DNA of 64,000 nt from Roseateles sp. (GTDB lineage Bacteria; Pseudomonadota; Gammaproteobacteria; Burkholderiales; Burkholderiaceae_C): contig JAEUPJ010000033.1 in NCBI GenBank assembly GCA_016790285.1, positions 29,560 to 93,559 on the forward strand. Reading direction: 5' to 3'. The translations under genes and the position numbers were made by a program. The notes under the pieces are model-generated. The model was not told the origin of the DNA. It saw only the letters and a list, made by a program, of their open reading frames with translations, and did no database searches. Below, in pieces: positions 45,323 to 52,364 of the stretch; positions within the stretch are counted from its first letter, which is position 1; each line of letters opens with the position of its first letter.

Positions 45323-45337
45323 TGGAACTGCGTTTCA
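45323..45337 (+). promoter_or_regulatory. KdgR-box-like palindrome (site C, nearest kduD)
   Basis: TGGAACTGCGTTTCA matches TGAAAC-N3-GTTTCA at 11 of 12 specified positions and is the best of the three sites in this region. It ends 69 bp before the kduD ATG. Confidence 0.6.
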
Positions 45338-45406
45338 ACCACTTCCCCACCCTCGCGGCCGACCGAATGCCGCGCAACCGGTGCTCTGGCACCTTGGACA
45401 ACAGAC

Positions 45407-46168
45407 ATGGTTCTTCAGAACTTCAACCTGGCCGGCAAGACGGCCATCGTGACCGGCTGCAACACGGGCCTCGGCCAGGGCATGGCCGTGGCACTCGCCC
45501 AGGCGGGCGCGGACATCGTGGGCGTGAACGTGTCCGAGCCGGACGAGACCAAGGCGGCTGTCGAGGCCCTGGGCCGGCGCTTCCTGGACCTGCGGGCCAA
45601 CCTGGGCGACGTCAGCTGCATCCCCGACCTGGTGGCCCAGGCCAAGGCGCTCAACGGCAGCGTGCACGTGCTCGTGAACAACGCCGGCATCATCCGCCGC
45701 GAAGATGCCATCAAGTTCACCGAGGCCGACTGGGACGACGTGATGGACCTGAACCTGAAGTCGGTGTTCTTCCTGTCGCAGGCCGTGGCCAAGGTCTTCA
45801 TGGCCCAGGGCAGCGGCGGCAAGATCATCAACATCGCCTCGATGCTGAGCTTCCAGGGCGGCATCCGCGTGCCCTCCTACACGGCGAGCAAGAGCGGCGT
45901 CATGGGCATCACACGCCTGATGGCCAACGAGTGGGCCTCGCACGGCATCAATGTGAACGCCATCGCCCCGGGCTACATGGCCACCAACAACACGGCACAG
46001 CTGCGCGCGGACGAGCAGCGCAACAGCGCGATCCTCGAACGCATCCCGGCGGGCCGCTGGGGCAAGCCCGAGGACCTGGCCGGGCCGGTGGTGTTCCTGG
46101 CGTCGCCGGCGTCGGACTATGTCAACGGCTACACGATCGCGGTGGACGGCGGCTGGCTGGCGCGGTAA
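45407..46168 (+). CDS. kduD: 2-dehydro-3-deoxy-D-gluconate 5-dehydrogenase
   Basis: A 253-residue short-chain dehydrogenase, the same length as E. coli KduD. The cofactor loop is TGCNTGLGQGMAVALAQAGA, the structural motif is NNAGI, and the active site is S-x12-YTASKSG. The KduD-like ending INVNAIAPGYMATNNTAQLR and GYTIAVDGGWLAR supports the assignment. It reduces 2,5-diketo-3-deoxygluconate to KDG, which KdgK then phosphorylates. The usual partner kduI is not in this window. The ribosome site is weak (GGACAA). Three KdgR-box-like sequences precede it. Confidence 0.92.
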   Translation: MVLQNFNLAGKTAIVTGCNTGLGQGMAVALAQAGADIVGVNVSEPDETKAAVEALGRRFLDLRANLGDVSCIPDLVAQAKALNGSVHVLVNNAGIIRREDAIKFTEADWDDVMDLNLKSVFFLSQAVAKVFMAQGSGGKIINIASMLSFQGGIRVPSYTASKSGVMGITRLMANEWASHGINVNAIAPGYMATNNTAQLRADEQRNSAILERIPAGRWGKPEDLAGPVVFLASPASDYVNGYTIAVDGGWLAR

Positions 46169-46205
46169 GGCACGAACAACTCGTCCAGGGCATCGAGCCG
46201 GATGG

Positions 46206-46303
46206 GCGAGCGAGCGCGGGCAGGCCTGATGCTCCATGTCCCCCGGCCCGCTGCGCGGTCCTCCTCCTTTACTTGCGCATCAGGCCTGCCCACACTCGCT
46301 CGC
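46206..46303 (-). repeat. Inverted-arm element, copy 1
   Basis: Outer arms GGGCAGGCCTGATGC (46218-46232) and GCATCAGGCCTGCCC (46277-46291) are perfectly complementary over 15 bp. They extend to 27 bp (46206-46232 with 46277-46303) with two C-A mismatches that become G-U pairs on the minus strand. The 44-nt interior holds a 36-bp core (46237-46272) that recurs inverted in copy 2 with one mismatch. The core itself contains a small GC hairpin and, on the minus strand, an AAAGGAGGAGG purine run. The arms are unrelated to those of copy 2. Confidence 0.75.
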
Positions 46304-46352
46304 TGTGCACCGCTGGCTTCGTGCACAAAGGCACTGCGGCGCACGCCAGGAT

Positions 46353-46432
46353 GTGGCTGTGCGCCATTGCGAAGGTAAAGGAGGAGGCCCGCGCAGCGGG
46401 CCGGGGGACACGAAGCAATGGCGCACAGCCGC
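46353..46432 (+). repeat. Inverted-arm element, copy 2
   Basis: Outer arms GCTGTGCGCCATTGC (46356-46370) and GCAATGGCGCACAGC (46415-46429) pair perfectly over 15 bp, extending to 18 bp with one mismatch. The interior is again exactly 44 nt, and its 36-bp core (46375-46410) is the reverse complement of the copy 1 core with one difference. The core includes GGCCCGC-GCA-GCGGGCC, a perfect 7-bp hairpin. Conserved loop plus element-specific arms is the striking feature. Confidence 0.75.
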
Positions 46433-46501
46433 AGCCCGGCGCCACGCACCCGTCGAACAAGCCTTGGCCGCCAACCCACACCTCAGCAAGTTGGACCCAC
46501 G

Positions 46502-47671
46502 ATGAAATCCACCGAACGCAAGTTCCAGTTCCTCACCCGCGAGGACCCCGACACCGGTGCCCGCGTCACGCGCCTCACACCGCCGGACGTCACCTGCCAC
46601 CGCAACTACTTCTACCAAAAGTGCTTCACCAACGACGGCACGAAGCTGATGTTCGGCGGCGAGTTCGGGCCTGAGCCCAGCCCCAACTGGAACCTGCACC
46701 TGCTGGACCTGCCCACGCAGACCGCCATCCAGCTCACCCAAGGCCCGGGGGAGAACACCTTCGGCGCCTTCATGAGCCCGGACGACCGCTTCGTGTACTT
46801 CGTGCGCGGCGAGCGCCAGCTCATCCGCCTGGAGCTGGCCACGCTCAAGGAAGAAGTCGCCTACGTGGTGCCCGATGGCTGGGTGGGTTATGGCACCTGG
46901 GTGGCCAACAGCGCGTGCACGAAGATGGTCGGCATCGAGATCGCCGCGGCCGACTGGTTCCCGCTGAACACCTGGCAGAAGTTCAACGAGATGTTCCACA
47001 AGAAGCCGCTGTGCCGGCTCTTCAGCGTGGACCTCGCCACCGGCGAGCGCCGCGTCATCCTGGAGCAGCGCGGCTGGCTCGGCCACCCGCAGTACCGGCC
47101 GTTCGAGGACAACACCGTCGCCTACTGCCACGAAGGCCCGCACGACCTCATCGATGCGCGCATGTGGTTCATCAACGAGGACGGCACGAACCGCCGCTGC
47201 GGCAAGGAACACACCGACGGCGAAAGCTGCACGCACGAGTTCTGGGTGCCCGACGGCAGCGCCATGATCTACGTGAGCTACAACACCAAGTCACCGGAGC
47301 GCTGGATCTACAGCCTCGACCCCGTCACGCTCGAGAACAAGCTGCTGACCGCCATGCCGCAGTGCTCGCACCTGATGAGCAACCACGACGGCACCCTCAT
47401 CGTCGGCGACGGCTGCGGCACCGTGAGCCACGACAGCACGGCCAGCAACGCCATGCTCGTGGGCGACCCCTACCTGCACCTCTTCGACCTGAAGGCCGGC
47501 GCCACACGCCCCATCGCCCGCCACGACAGCGGCTGGGACGTCTACAAGGACAACCGCCAGGTCACCCACCCGCACCCGAGCTTCACGCCCGACGAGAAGC
47601 AGGTGCTGTTCAGCTGCGACAAGGAACGCGCGAACGGCGTGGAACCCGCGCTCTACCTGGCCGACCTGTGA
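46502..47671 (+). CDS. ogl: Oligogalacturonate lyase (PL22)
   Basis: A 389-residue cytoplasmic seven-bladed-propeller enzyme, the length of Dickeya/Yersinia Ogl (388). It has no signal peptide. The manganese ligands known from the Yersinia PL22 structure are conserved with a constant offset: H290 in QCSHLMSNH, and Q353, H356 and H358 in NRQVTHPHPS. FTNDGTKLMFGGEF and WVGYGTWVANSACTKMVG also match. It splits short (unsaturated) galacturonides into 5-keto-4-deoxyuronate and galacturonate. The ribosome site is poor. Its stop overlaps the GTG start of the next gene (GTGA), coupling it to a methylesterase. Confidence 0.95.
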   Translation: MKSTERKFQFLTREDPDTGARVTRLTPPDVTCHRNYFYQKCFTNDGTKLMFGGEFGPEPSPNWNLHLLDLPTQTAIQLTQGPGENTFGAFMSPDDRFVYFVRGERQLIRLELATLKEEVAYVVPDGWVGYGTWVANSACTKMVGIEIAAADWFPLNTWQKFNEMFHKKPLCRLFSVDLATGERRVILEQRGWLGHPQYRPFEDNTVAYCHEGPHDLIDARMWFINEDGTNRRCGKEHTDGESCTHEFWVPDGSAMIYVSYNTKSPERWIYSLDPVTLENKLLTAMPQCSHLMSNHDGTLIVGDGCGTVSHDSTASNAMLVGDPYLHLFDLKAGATRPIARHDSGWDVYKDNRQVTHPHPSFTPDEKQVLFSCDKERANGVEPALYLADL

Positions 47672-48756
47672 AGCCCGCGCTCGCCCTGCTCGCCTGCCTC
47701 GCCCTGGGCACCGCCCACGGCCAGGCCCGGCCGCAACTGACGGCAGAGCAGGCTGCGCGCCACACCACGGCCACGTACCTCGGCGACTGGCAGCCGGCGC
47801 CGCTGGCCGACCTCGCCGCCACGCCGCCGGACCTCATCGTCAGGCCCGGCGAGTCGATCCAGGCGGCCATCGACCGCGTGCCGGGCAAGGATGCCAAGCG
47901 CTGGGTCATCCAGATCCTGCCCGGTACCTACCGCGGCCCGCTGTGCATCAAGGACAAGGCGCCACTGGCGCTCATCGGCTCGCTGCTGGATGCCGCGGCC
48001 GTCGTCATCGTGGACAACCGCTACTCCGGCAAGCCCAAGGCCGACAACGAGCCCGCCCACCCCTGCTGGCCGGAACTGGGCAAGACCACCATCGGCACCA
48101 GCGGCAGCACCACCGCCCTCGTGCAGAGCGACGACGTGCAGCTGCTGCACCTCACCATCGCCAATGACGCGATGGACGGTGTGCGCCGCGGCGAGGCCTA
48201 CCCGGCCGGCGTGGGCGAGAGCGGCGGCGCGCAGGCCGTGGCCCTCACGCTCGCGGGCGACCGCATCCAGCTCGAAGGTGTGCGCCTGCTCGGCCACCAG
48301 GACACCTTCTACGCCAAGCGCCGCGCGCCCGACGCGCCGGCCCGACAGCTCGTGCGCCACAGCCTCATCGCCGGCGACGTCGACTTCATCTTCGGCAACG
48401 CGGTGCTCGTCATCGAGGAGAGCACCATCCTCGCCCGCGCCCACCGCCGCACGCCGGGGCAAGGCGGCATCGTGCTCGCCCCCAGCACCGCGGCCGACGT
48501 GGCGCAGGGCTTCCTCGTCACGCGCAGCCGCCTCGTGGGCGAACCGGGCCTGGCCGCAGGCAGCGCCGCCATCGGCCGGGCATGGGATGCCGGCGTGAAG
48601 GCCGGCACCTGGGTGGCCGGCAGCAGCCCCAACGGCGTGGCCGTGGTGCGCGACAGCGAGATCGGCGCGGCCATCGGCCCCTGGCAGGCCAGCACCTCGC
48701 GGCGCCCGTTCGATGCGGCCACGAACCGCCTGGCCGAGTTCAACAACCGGCCCTGA
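47668..48756 (+). CDS. Exported pectin methylesterase (CE8, PemB-like)
   Basis: A 362-residue beta-helix esterase. The N-terminus (KPALALLACLALGTAHGQA) is either a normal signal peptide or a lipoprotein signal with C10 in LLAC; Dickeya PemB is an outer-membrane lipoprotein. Catalytic residues are D212 in GHQDTFYA and D239 in GDVDFIFGNA, with the arginine in IGRAWDAG. PemB-type enzymes act on short methylated oligogalacturonides, which suits its coupling to ogl. It starts with GTG at 47668 inside the ogl stop. CE8 is also present in the large fusion at 38498. Confidence 0.9.
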   Translation: MKPALALLACLALGTAHGQARPQLTAEQAARHTTATYLGDWQPAPLADLAATPPDLIVRPGESIQAAIDRVPGKDAKRWVIQILPGTYRGPLCIKDKAPLALIGSLLDAAAVVIVDNRYSGKPKADNEPAHPCWPELGKTTIGTSGSTTALVQSDDVQLLHLTIANDAMDGVRRGEAYPAGVGESGGAQAVALTLAGDRIQLEGVRLLGHQDTFYAKRRAPDAPARQLVRHSLIAGDVDFIFGNAVLVIEESTILARAHRRTPGQGGIVLAPSTAADVAQGFLVTRSRLVGEPGLAAGSAAIGRAWDAGVKAGTWVAGSSPNGVAVVRDSEIGAAIGPWQASTSRRPFDAATNRLAEFNNRP

Positions 48757-48860
48757 ACCATGCTCACGGCCGCAGCCACCCGCGCAATCGTTTTCCTGAG
48801 TGAATGGGGGCCCGTGTCGGCTCCTTCCTTGGCTGATGGACAATCCAGCCTTCCATATCC

Positions 48861-48875
48861 TGGAACAAGCGTCCG
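48861..48875 (+). promoter_or_regulatory. Weak KdgR half-site before kdgR
   Basis: TGGAACAAGCGTCCG has a good left half (TGGAAC, 5 of 6) but a poor right half (2 of 6). It lies 14 nt before the kdgR ATG, so weak autoregulation is possible. Confidence 0.2.
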
Positions 48876-48889
48876 AAAGATTCAGAACG

Positions 48890-49693
48890 ATGGATGAAGA
48901 CATTGGCGATTCAAAACAGCCGGAATCGGTTGCCGCGGTGCTCAAGGTGTTCGCCATCCTGAACGCCCTCGGCGAGCGCAGTGACATCGGTATCACCGAC
49001 CTGTCCGTGCGGCTGGCCATGCCCAAGGCCACGGTCTACCGCTTCCTGCAGACCATGAAAAGCCTGGGCTACGTGCGCCAGGAGGCCGACAGCGAACGCT
49101 ACGGCCTGGCCATGCGCATGTTCGAGATCGGCGCCAAGGCCCTGCCCTCGCCCGACCTCGTCGACCTCGCCAAGCACCCCATGCAGATGCTGGCCGACGC
49201 CACCGGCGAGACCGTCCACCTGGGCAGCCTCATCGACAGCGAGATCATCTACATCCACAAGGTCGACTCGCGCCACATGCTGGGCATGTACTCGCGCGTG
49301 GGCCGCCGCGCGCCGCTGCACTGCACCGCCATCGGCAAGGTGCTGATGGCCTGGGAACACCCCGAGCGCCGCGACCGCATCCTGGACGGCGCGGAGTTCA
49401 AGCGCTTTCGCGACAAGACCATCACCGACCGCACGGCCTTCCTGGCCGAGCTCGCGCAGGTCAAGTCGCAAGGCTTCGGCGAAGACCGCGAAGAGTTCGA
49501 CGACCACATCCGATGCCTCGGCGTTCCCATCTTCGACCGCCTGGGCCAGCCCATCGCGGGCATGAGCGTGTCCTTCCCGACCTTCCGCTTCGACGAGGCC
49601 AAGGCACCCGACGTCGTCAAGATGCTGCAGGCGGCCAGCCGCGACATCTCCGAGAAGCTCGGCTGCACCAAGTTCCCGCTCGGCGCGCCCTGA
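48890..49693 (+). CDS. kdgR: IclR-family transcriptional repressor KdgR
   Basis: A 267-residue IclR-type regulator that follows E. coli KdgR nearly segment by segment: KQPESVAAVLKVFAILNALGE, IGITDLSVRLAMPKATVYRF (winged helix-turn-helix, about 30-60), MKSLGYVRQEADSERYGL, YIHKVDSRHMLGMYSRVGRR and CTAIGKVLMAW, then GMSVSFPTFRFDEAK in the effector domain. KdgR represses pectin genes and is released by KDG. ATG 48890 is chosen to match the E. coli N-terminus; an upstream in-frame ATG at 48836 would add 18 residues. Its probable targets are the boxes at 24450, 45245-45337 and 52328. Confidence 0.93.
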   Translation: MDEDIGDSKQPESVAAVLKVFAILNALGERSDIGITDLSVRLAMPKATVYRFLQTMKSLGYVRQEADSERYGLAMRMFEIGAKALPSPDLVDLAKHPMQMLADATGETVHLGSLIDSEIIYIHKVDSRHMLGMYSRVGRRAPLHCTAIGKVLMAWEHPERRDRILDGAEFKRFRDKTITDRTAFLAELAQVKSQGFGEDREEFDDHIRCLGVPIFDRLGQPIAGMSVSFPTFRFDEAKAPDVVKMLQAASRDISEKLGCTKFPLGAP

Positions 49694-49780
49694 AGCCCTG
49701 AAGCGGCCTGTCGCCCCTGGGACGCAGGGGCTGCGGGCGAGGTGCTTCAATGCCGGCTGTTGTTTTCATCAGCCGCCGCC

Positions 49781-50800
49781 ATGAGCACCCTCAATCACCA
49801 GATCGTCCTCGCCTCCCGCCCCAAGGGCGAAGTCACGCCCGACAACTTCCGCCTCGTCGAGGCCGAACTCCCGCCGCTGGCCGACGGCCAGGTGCGCGTG
49901 CGCAACCACTTCCTGAGCCTGGACCCGTACATGCGCGGCCGCATGAACGACAGCAAGAGCTATGCGGCCTCGCAGGCGATCGACGAGGTCATGATCGGCG
50001 GCACGGTCGGCGAAGTCGTCGAGTCGAAGAACGCGAACTTCGCGGTCGGCGACAAGGTCGTCGGCATGGGCGGCTGGCAGGAGTACGTGACCGTCGACGC
50101 CAGCCAGCGCGGCGTGCTCAACAAGGTCGACACCACCCACATCCCGCTCTCCGCCTACCTGGGCGCCGTGGGCATGCCGGGCGTGACGGCCTGGTACGGC
50201 CTCGTGAAGATCATCAACCCCAAGGCCGGCGAGACGGTGGTCGTGAGCGCGGCCAGCGGTGCGGTCGGCTCGGCGGTGGGCCAGCTCGCCAAGGCACGCG
50301 GCGCGCGCGCGGTGGGCATTGCCGGCGGCGCTGACAAGTGCCGTTATGTCGTCGAGGAGCTGGGCTTCGACGCCTGCATCGACTACAAGCAGCATGCCGA
50401 CGTGAAGTCGCTCTCCGCCGCCCTGAAGGCCGAGTGCCCGAACGGCATCGACGGCTACTTCGAGAACGTCGGCGGCTACATCCTGGACGCCGTGCTGCTG
50501 CGCGCCAACGCCTTCAGCCGCGTGGCCATGTGCGGCATGATCTCCGGCTACGACGGCCAGCCCATCCCCATGGCGGCGCCGCAGCTCATCCTCGTGAACC
50601 GCATGAAGGTCGAAGGCTTCATCGTCTCCGAACACATGGAGGTCTGGCCCGAGGCGCTGAAGGAGCTCGGCGGCCTGGTGGCCACCGGCAAGCTGAAGTA
50701 CCGCGAGAGCGTGGCCCAGGGCCTGGCCGCCGCACCCGAGGCCTTCATGGGCCTGCTCAAGGGCAGGAACTTCGGCAAGCAGCTCGTCAAGCTGGTCTGA
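49781..50800 (+). CDS. NADP-dependent oxidoreductase (CurA / medium-chain reductase type)
   Basis: A 339-residue zinc-independent medium-chain dehydrogenase/reductase. SLDPYMRGRMNDSKSYAASQ is the family's substrate-loop signature. AVGMPGVTAWYGLVKIINP and VVSAASGAVGSAVGQLAKARG form the cofactor fold, and GIDGYFENVGGYILDAVL follows. Related enzymes reduce double bonds of enones (curcumin, prostaglandin or leukotriene type). No Shine-Dalgarno sequence is seen before ATG 49781. It begins a three-gene operon with a GNAT acetyltransferase gene (TGATG overlap) and an SDR gene; the physiological substrate is unknown. Confidence 0.9.
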   Translation: MSTLNHQIVLASRPKGEVTPDNFRLVEAELPPLADGQVRVRNHFLSLDPYMRGRMNDSKSYAASQAIDEVMIGGTVGEVVESKNANFAVGDKVVGMGGWQEYVTVDASQRGVLNKVDTTHIPLSAYLGAVGMPGVTAWYGLVKIINPKAGETVVVSAASGAVGSAVGQLAKARGARAVGIAGGADKCRYVVEELGFDACIDYKQHADVKSLSAALKAECPNGIDGYFENVGGYILDAVLLRANAFSRVAMCGMISGYDGQPIPMAAPQLILVNRMKVEGFIVSEHMEVWPEALKELGGLVATGKLKYRESVAQGLAAAPEAFMGLLKGRNFGKQLVKLV

Positions 50801-51258
50801 TGCACTGGCACTGCCTGCCCTTCGCCGAGCTCGGCGTGCAGCGTCTGTACGGCGCGCTCGCCCTGCGCTCGGAGGTCTTCGTCGTCGAGCAGCACTGCGT
50901 GTTCCTCGACATCGACGGCCTTGACCCGCACACCTGGCACCTGCTGGGCGAGGGTGACGACGGGCGGCTGCTGGCGTACGCGCGACTCATCCCGCCGGGG
51001 CTCGAGGGCGCCGACGCCCTCATCGGTCGCGTCGTCACCTCACCGGCCGCGCGCGGCAGCGGGACCGGCCGCGCACTGATGGCCGAAGCCCTCGCGCAGT
51101 GCCGGCGGCTCTGGCCCGCGCAGGGCATCACGCTGCACGCCCAGGCCCACCTCGAACGTTTCTACGCCAGCTTCGGCTTCCTGCCGGTCGGCGAACCCTA
51201 CATCGAAGACGGCATCCCGCACATCGAGATGCGGCTGCCCCAAGGAGACAAGACATGA
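50800..51258 (+). CDS. GNAT-family N-acetyltransferase (ElaA-like)
   Basis: A 152-residue acetyltransferase. ALRSEVFVVEQHCVFLDIDG and DPHTWHLLGEGDDGRLLAYARL are ElaA signatures. The acetyl-CoA loop lies in GRVVTSPAARGSGTGRALM, and AHLERFYASFGFLPVGEPY closes the fold. The substrate is unknown. The ATG shares one base with the preceding stop (TGATG) and its own stop overlaps the SDR start (ATGA). Confidence 0.88.
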   Translation: MHWHCLPFAELGVQRLYGALALRSEVFVVEQHCVFLDIDGLDPHTWHLLGEGDDGRLLAYARLIPPGLEGADALIGRVVTSPAARGSGTGRALMAEALAQCRRLWPAQGITLHAQAHLERFYASFGFLPVGEPYIEDGIPHIEMRLPQGDKT

Positions 51259-52148
51259 CCTCTGCTGCCAAGACCGCCGTCATCACCGGCGCCGGCTCCG
51301 GCTTCGGCCTGGAAACCGCCCGCATCGCCGCCCGGCGCGGCATGAACCTCGTGCTCGTGGACGTGCAGGCCGATGCGCTGGAGAAGGCTGCGGCCGAGTT
51401 CACGCAGGTGCAGGTGCTCGCCCGCGTCGTCGACGTGGCCAAGGCCGATCAGATGCAGGCCCTCGCCGACGCCGTGCAGGAGCGCTTCGGCGCCCCGCAC
51501 TTCGTCTTCAACAACGCCGGCGTCGGCTCCGGCGGCCTGATCTGGGAAAACGCGCTGAGCGACTGGGAATGGGTGCTGGGCGTCAACCTGATGGGCGTGG
51601 TGCATGGCGTGCGCCTGTTCACCCCGATGATGCTGGCCGCCGCCAAGGCCGACCCGAACTACCACGGCCACATCGTCAACACAGCCTCGATGGCCGGCAT
51701 GCTCAACCCGCCGAACATGGGCGTCTACAACGTCTCCAAGCACGCGGTCGTGTCGCTTTCCGAGACGCTCTACCAGGACCTGTCCCTCGTCACCGACCAG
51801 GTCCACGCCTCGGTGCTGTGCCCGTTCTTCGTGCCCACCGGCATCAGCCAGAGCCACCGCAACCGGCCGGCCGACATGCCCATGGCCAAGGCCACCAAGA
51901 GCCAGCTCATCTCCCAGGCGCAGACCGACAAGGCCGTGTCCTCCGGCAAGCTCACCGCCGCCGACGTGGCCGCGATGGTGTTCGACGCCATCGACCATCA
52001 CAAGTTCTACATCTTCAGCCACCCGCAGGCCCTGGCCGGCGTGCAGACGCGCCTGGAAGACGTGATGCTTCTGCGCAACCCGACCGACCCCTTCGCTGAC
52101 AAGCCGGAGATCGGTGCGGCGCTGCGCGCCAAGCTGCGCGCGGACTGA
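51255..52148 (+). CDS. Short-chain dehydrogenase/reductase
   Basis: A 297-residue classical SDR. The cofactor motif is TGAGSGFGLETARIAARRGM with VLVDVQA (Asp suggests NAD preference), then NNAGVG, and the active site S-M-A-G-M...YNVSKHAV. The C-terminal 70 residues (SGKLTAADVAAMVFDAIDHH, then FYIFSHPQALAGVQTRLEDV) are typical of 'SDR family NAD(P)-dependent oxidoreductase' proteins related to alcohol dehydrogenases of unknown substrate. AAGGAG lies 8 nt upstream of the ATG. It is followed by a strong terminator. Confidence 0.88.
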   Translation: MTSAAKTAVITGAGSGFGLETARIAARRGMNLVLVDVQADALEKAAAEFTQVQVLARVVDVAKADQMQALADAVQERFGAPHFVFNNAGVGSGGLIWENALSDWEWVLGVNLMGVVHGVRLFTPMMLAAAKADPNYHGHIVNTASMAGMLNPPNMGVYNVSKHAVVSLSETLYQDLSLVTDQVHASVLCPFFVPTGISQSHRNRPADMPMAKATKSQLISQAQTDKAVSSGKLTAADVAAMVFDAIDHHKFYIFSHPQALAGVQTRLEDVMLLRNPTDPFADKPEIGAALRAKLRAD

Positions 52149-52191
52149 TCGCGCGCTGCACGACCCGGCCACGCGTCGGGCTCTGGCACCC

Positions 52192-52219
52192 AAGGGCAGC
52201 GTGATCGCTGCCCTTTTTT
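52192..52219 (+). terminator. Rho-independent terminator after the SDR gene
   Basis: AAGGGCAGCG (52192-52201), loop TGAT, and CGCTGCCCTT (52206-52215) form a perfect 10-bp stem followed by a run of six T. It is the clearest terminator in the window and closes the reductase/GNAT/SDR operon. Confidence 0.9.
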
Positions 52220-52327
52220 CATGGCGACGCGGACGCCACACCGGCCCTCCCAGGGTTCACGGCAGGCCCCCAAACGGTTGGAAATGGGATACTCGCCCCA
52301 CTTCACGGAACGACAGGCCACAAAAAA

Positions 52328-52342
52328 TGAAACTGTCTTCCA
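52328..52342 (+). promoter_or_regulatory. Putative KdgR operator before the TogT-like transporter
   Basis: TGAAACTGTCTTCCA matches TGAAAC-N3-GTTTCA at 10 of 12 specified positions, with a perfect left half. It ends 22 nt before the transporter ATG. It overlaps the left arm of a separate inverted repeat (ACTGTCT 52332-52338, AGACAGT 52353-52359). Confidence 0.55.
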
Positions 52343-52364
52343 CTCAGACGAGAGACAGTCGACC

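Larger units (their letters stand above)
44962..45406. other. 445-bp divergent control region between TonB receptor and kduD
   Basis: No coding sequence is supported here. The first 270 bp are GC-rich and featureless to my eye. From about 45215 on there is an AT-rich block (TATCAT-like, CTAATTA) containing three KdgR-box-like palindromes at 45245, 45266 and 45323. Promoters for both flanking genes should lie here; I do not see convincing paired -35/-10 hexamers. Confidence 0.6.
46169..46501. other. 333-bp non-coding region carrying paired inverted elements
   Basis: This gap between kduD and ogl has no supported gene. Almost all of it is occupied by two stem-forming elements in opposite orientation (46206-46303 and 46353-46432) and a 49-bp spacer. 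Transcription from kduD into ogl, if it happens, must pass through both structures. Confidence 0.6.

Noticed and set aside
46169-46501. Small open frames through the inverted elements as possible small proteins or a toxin-antitoxin pair
   Set aside because: They are forced by the palindromes, lack ribosome sites in the right place and have no protein-like composition.
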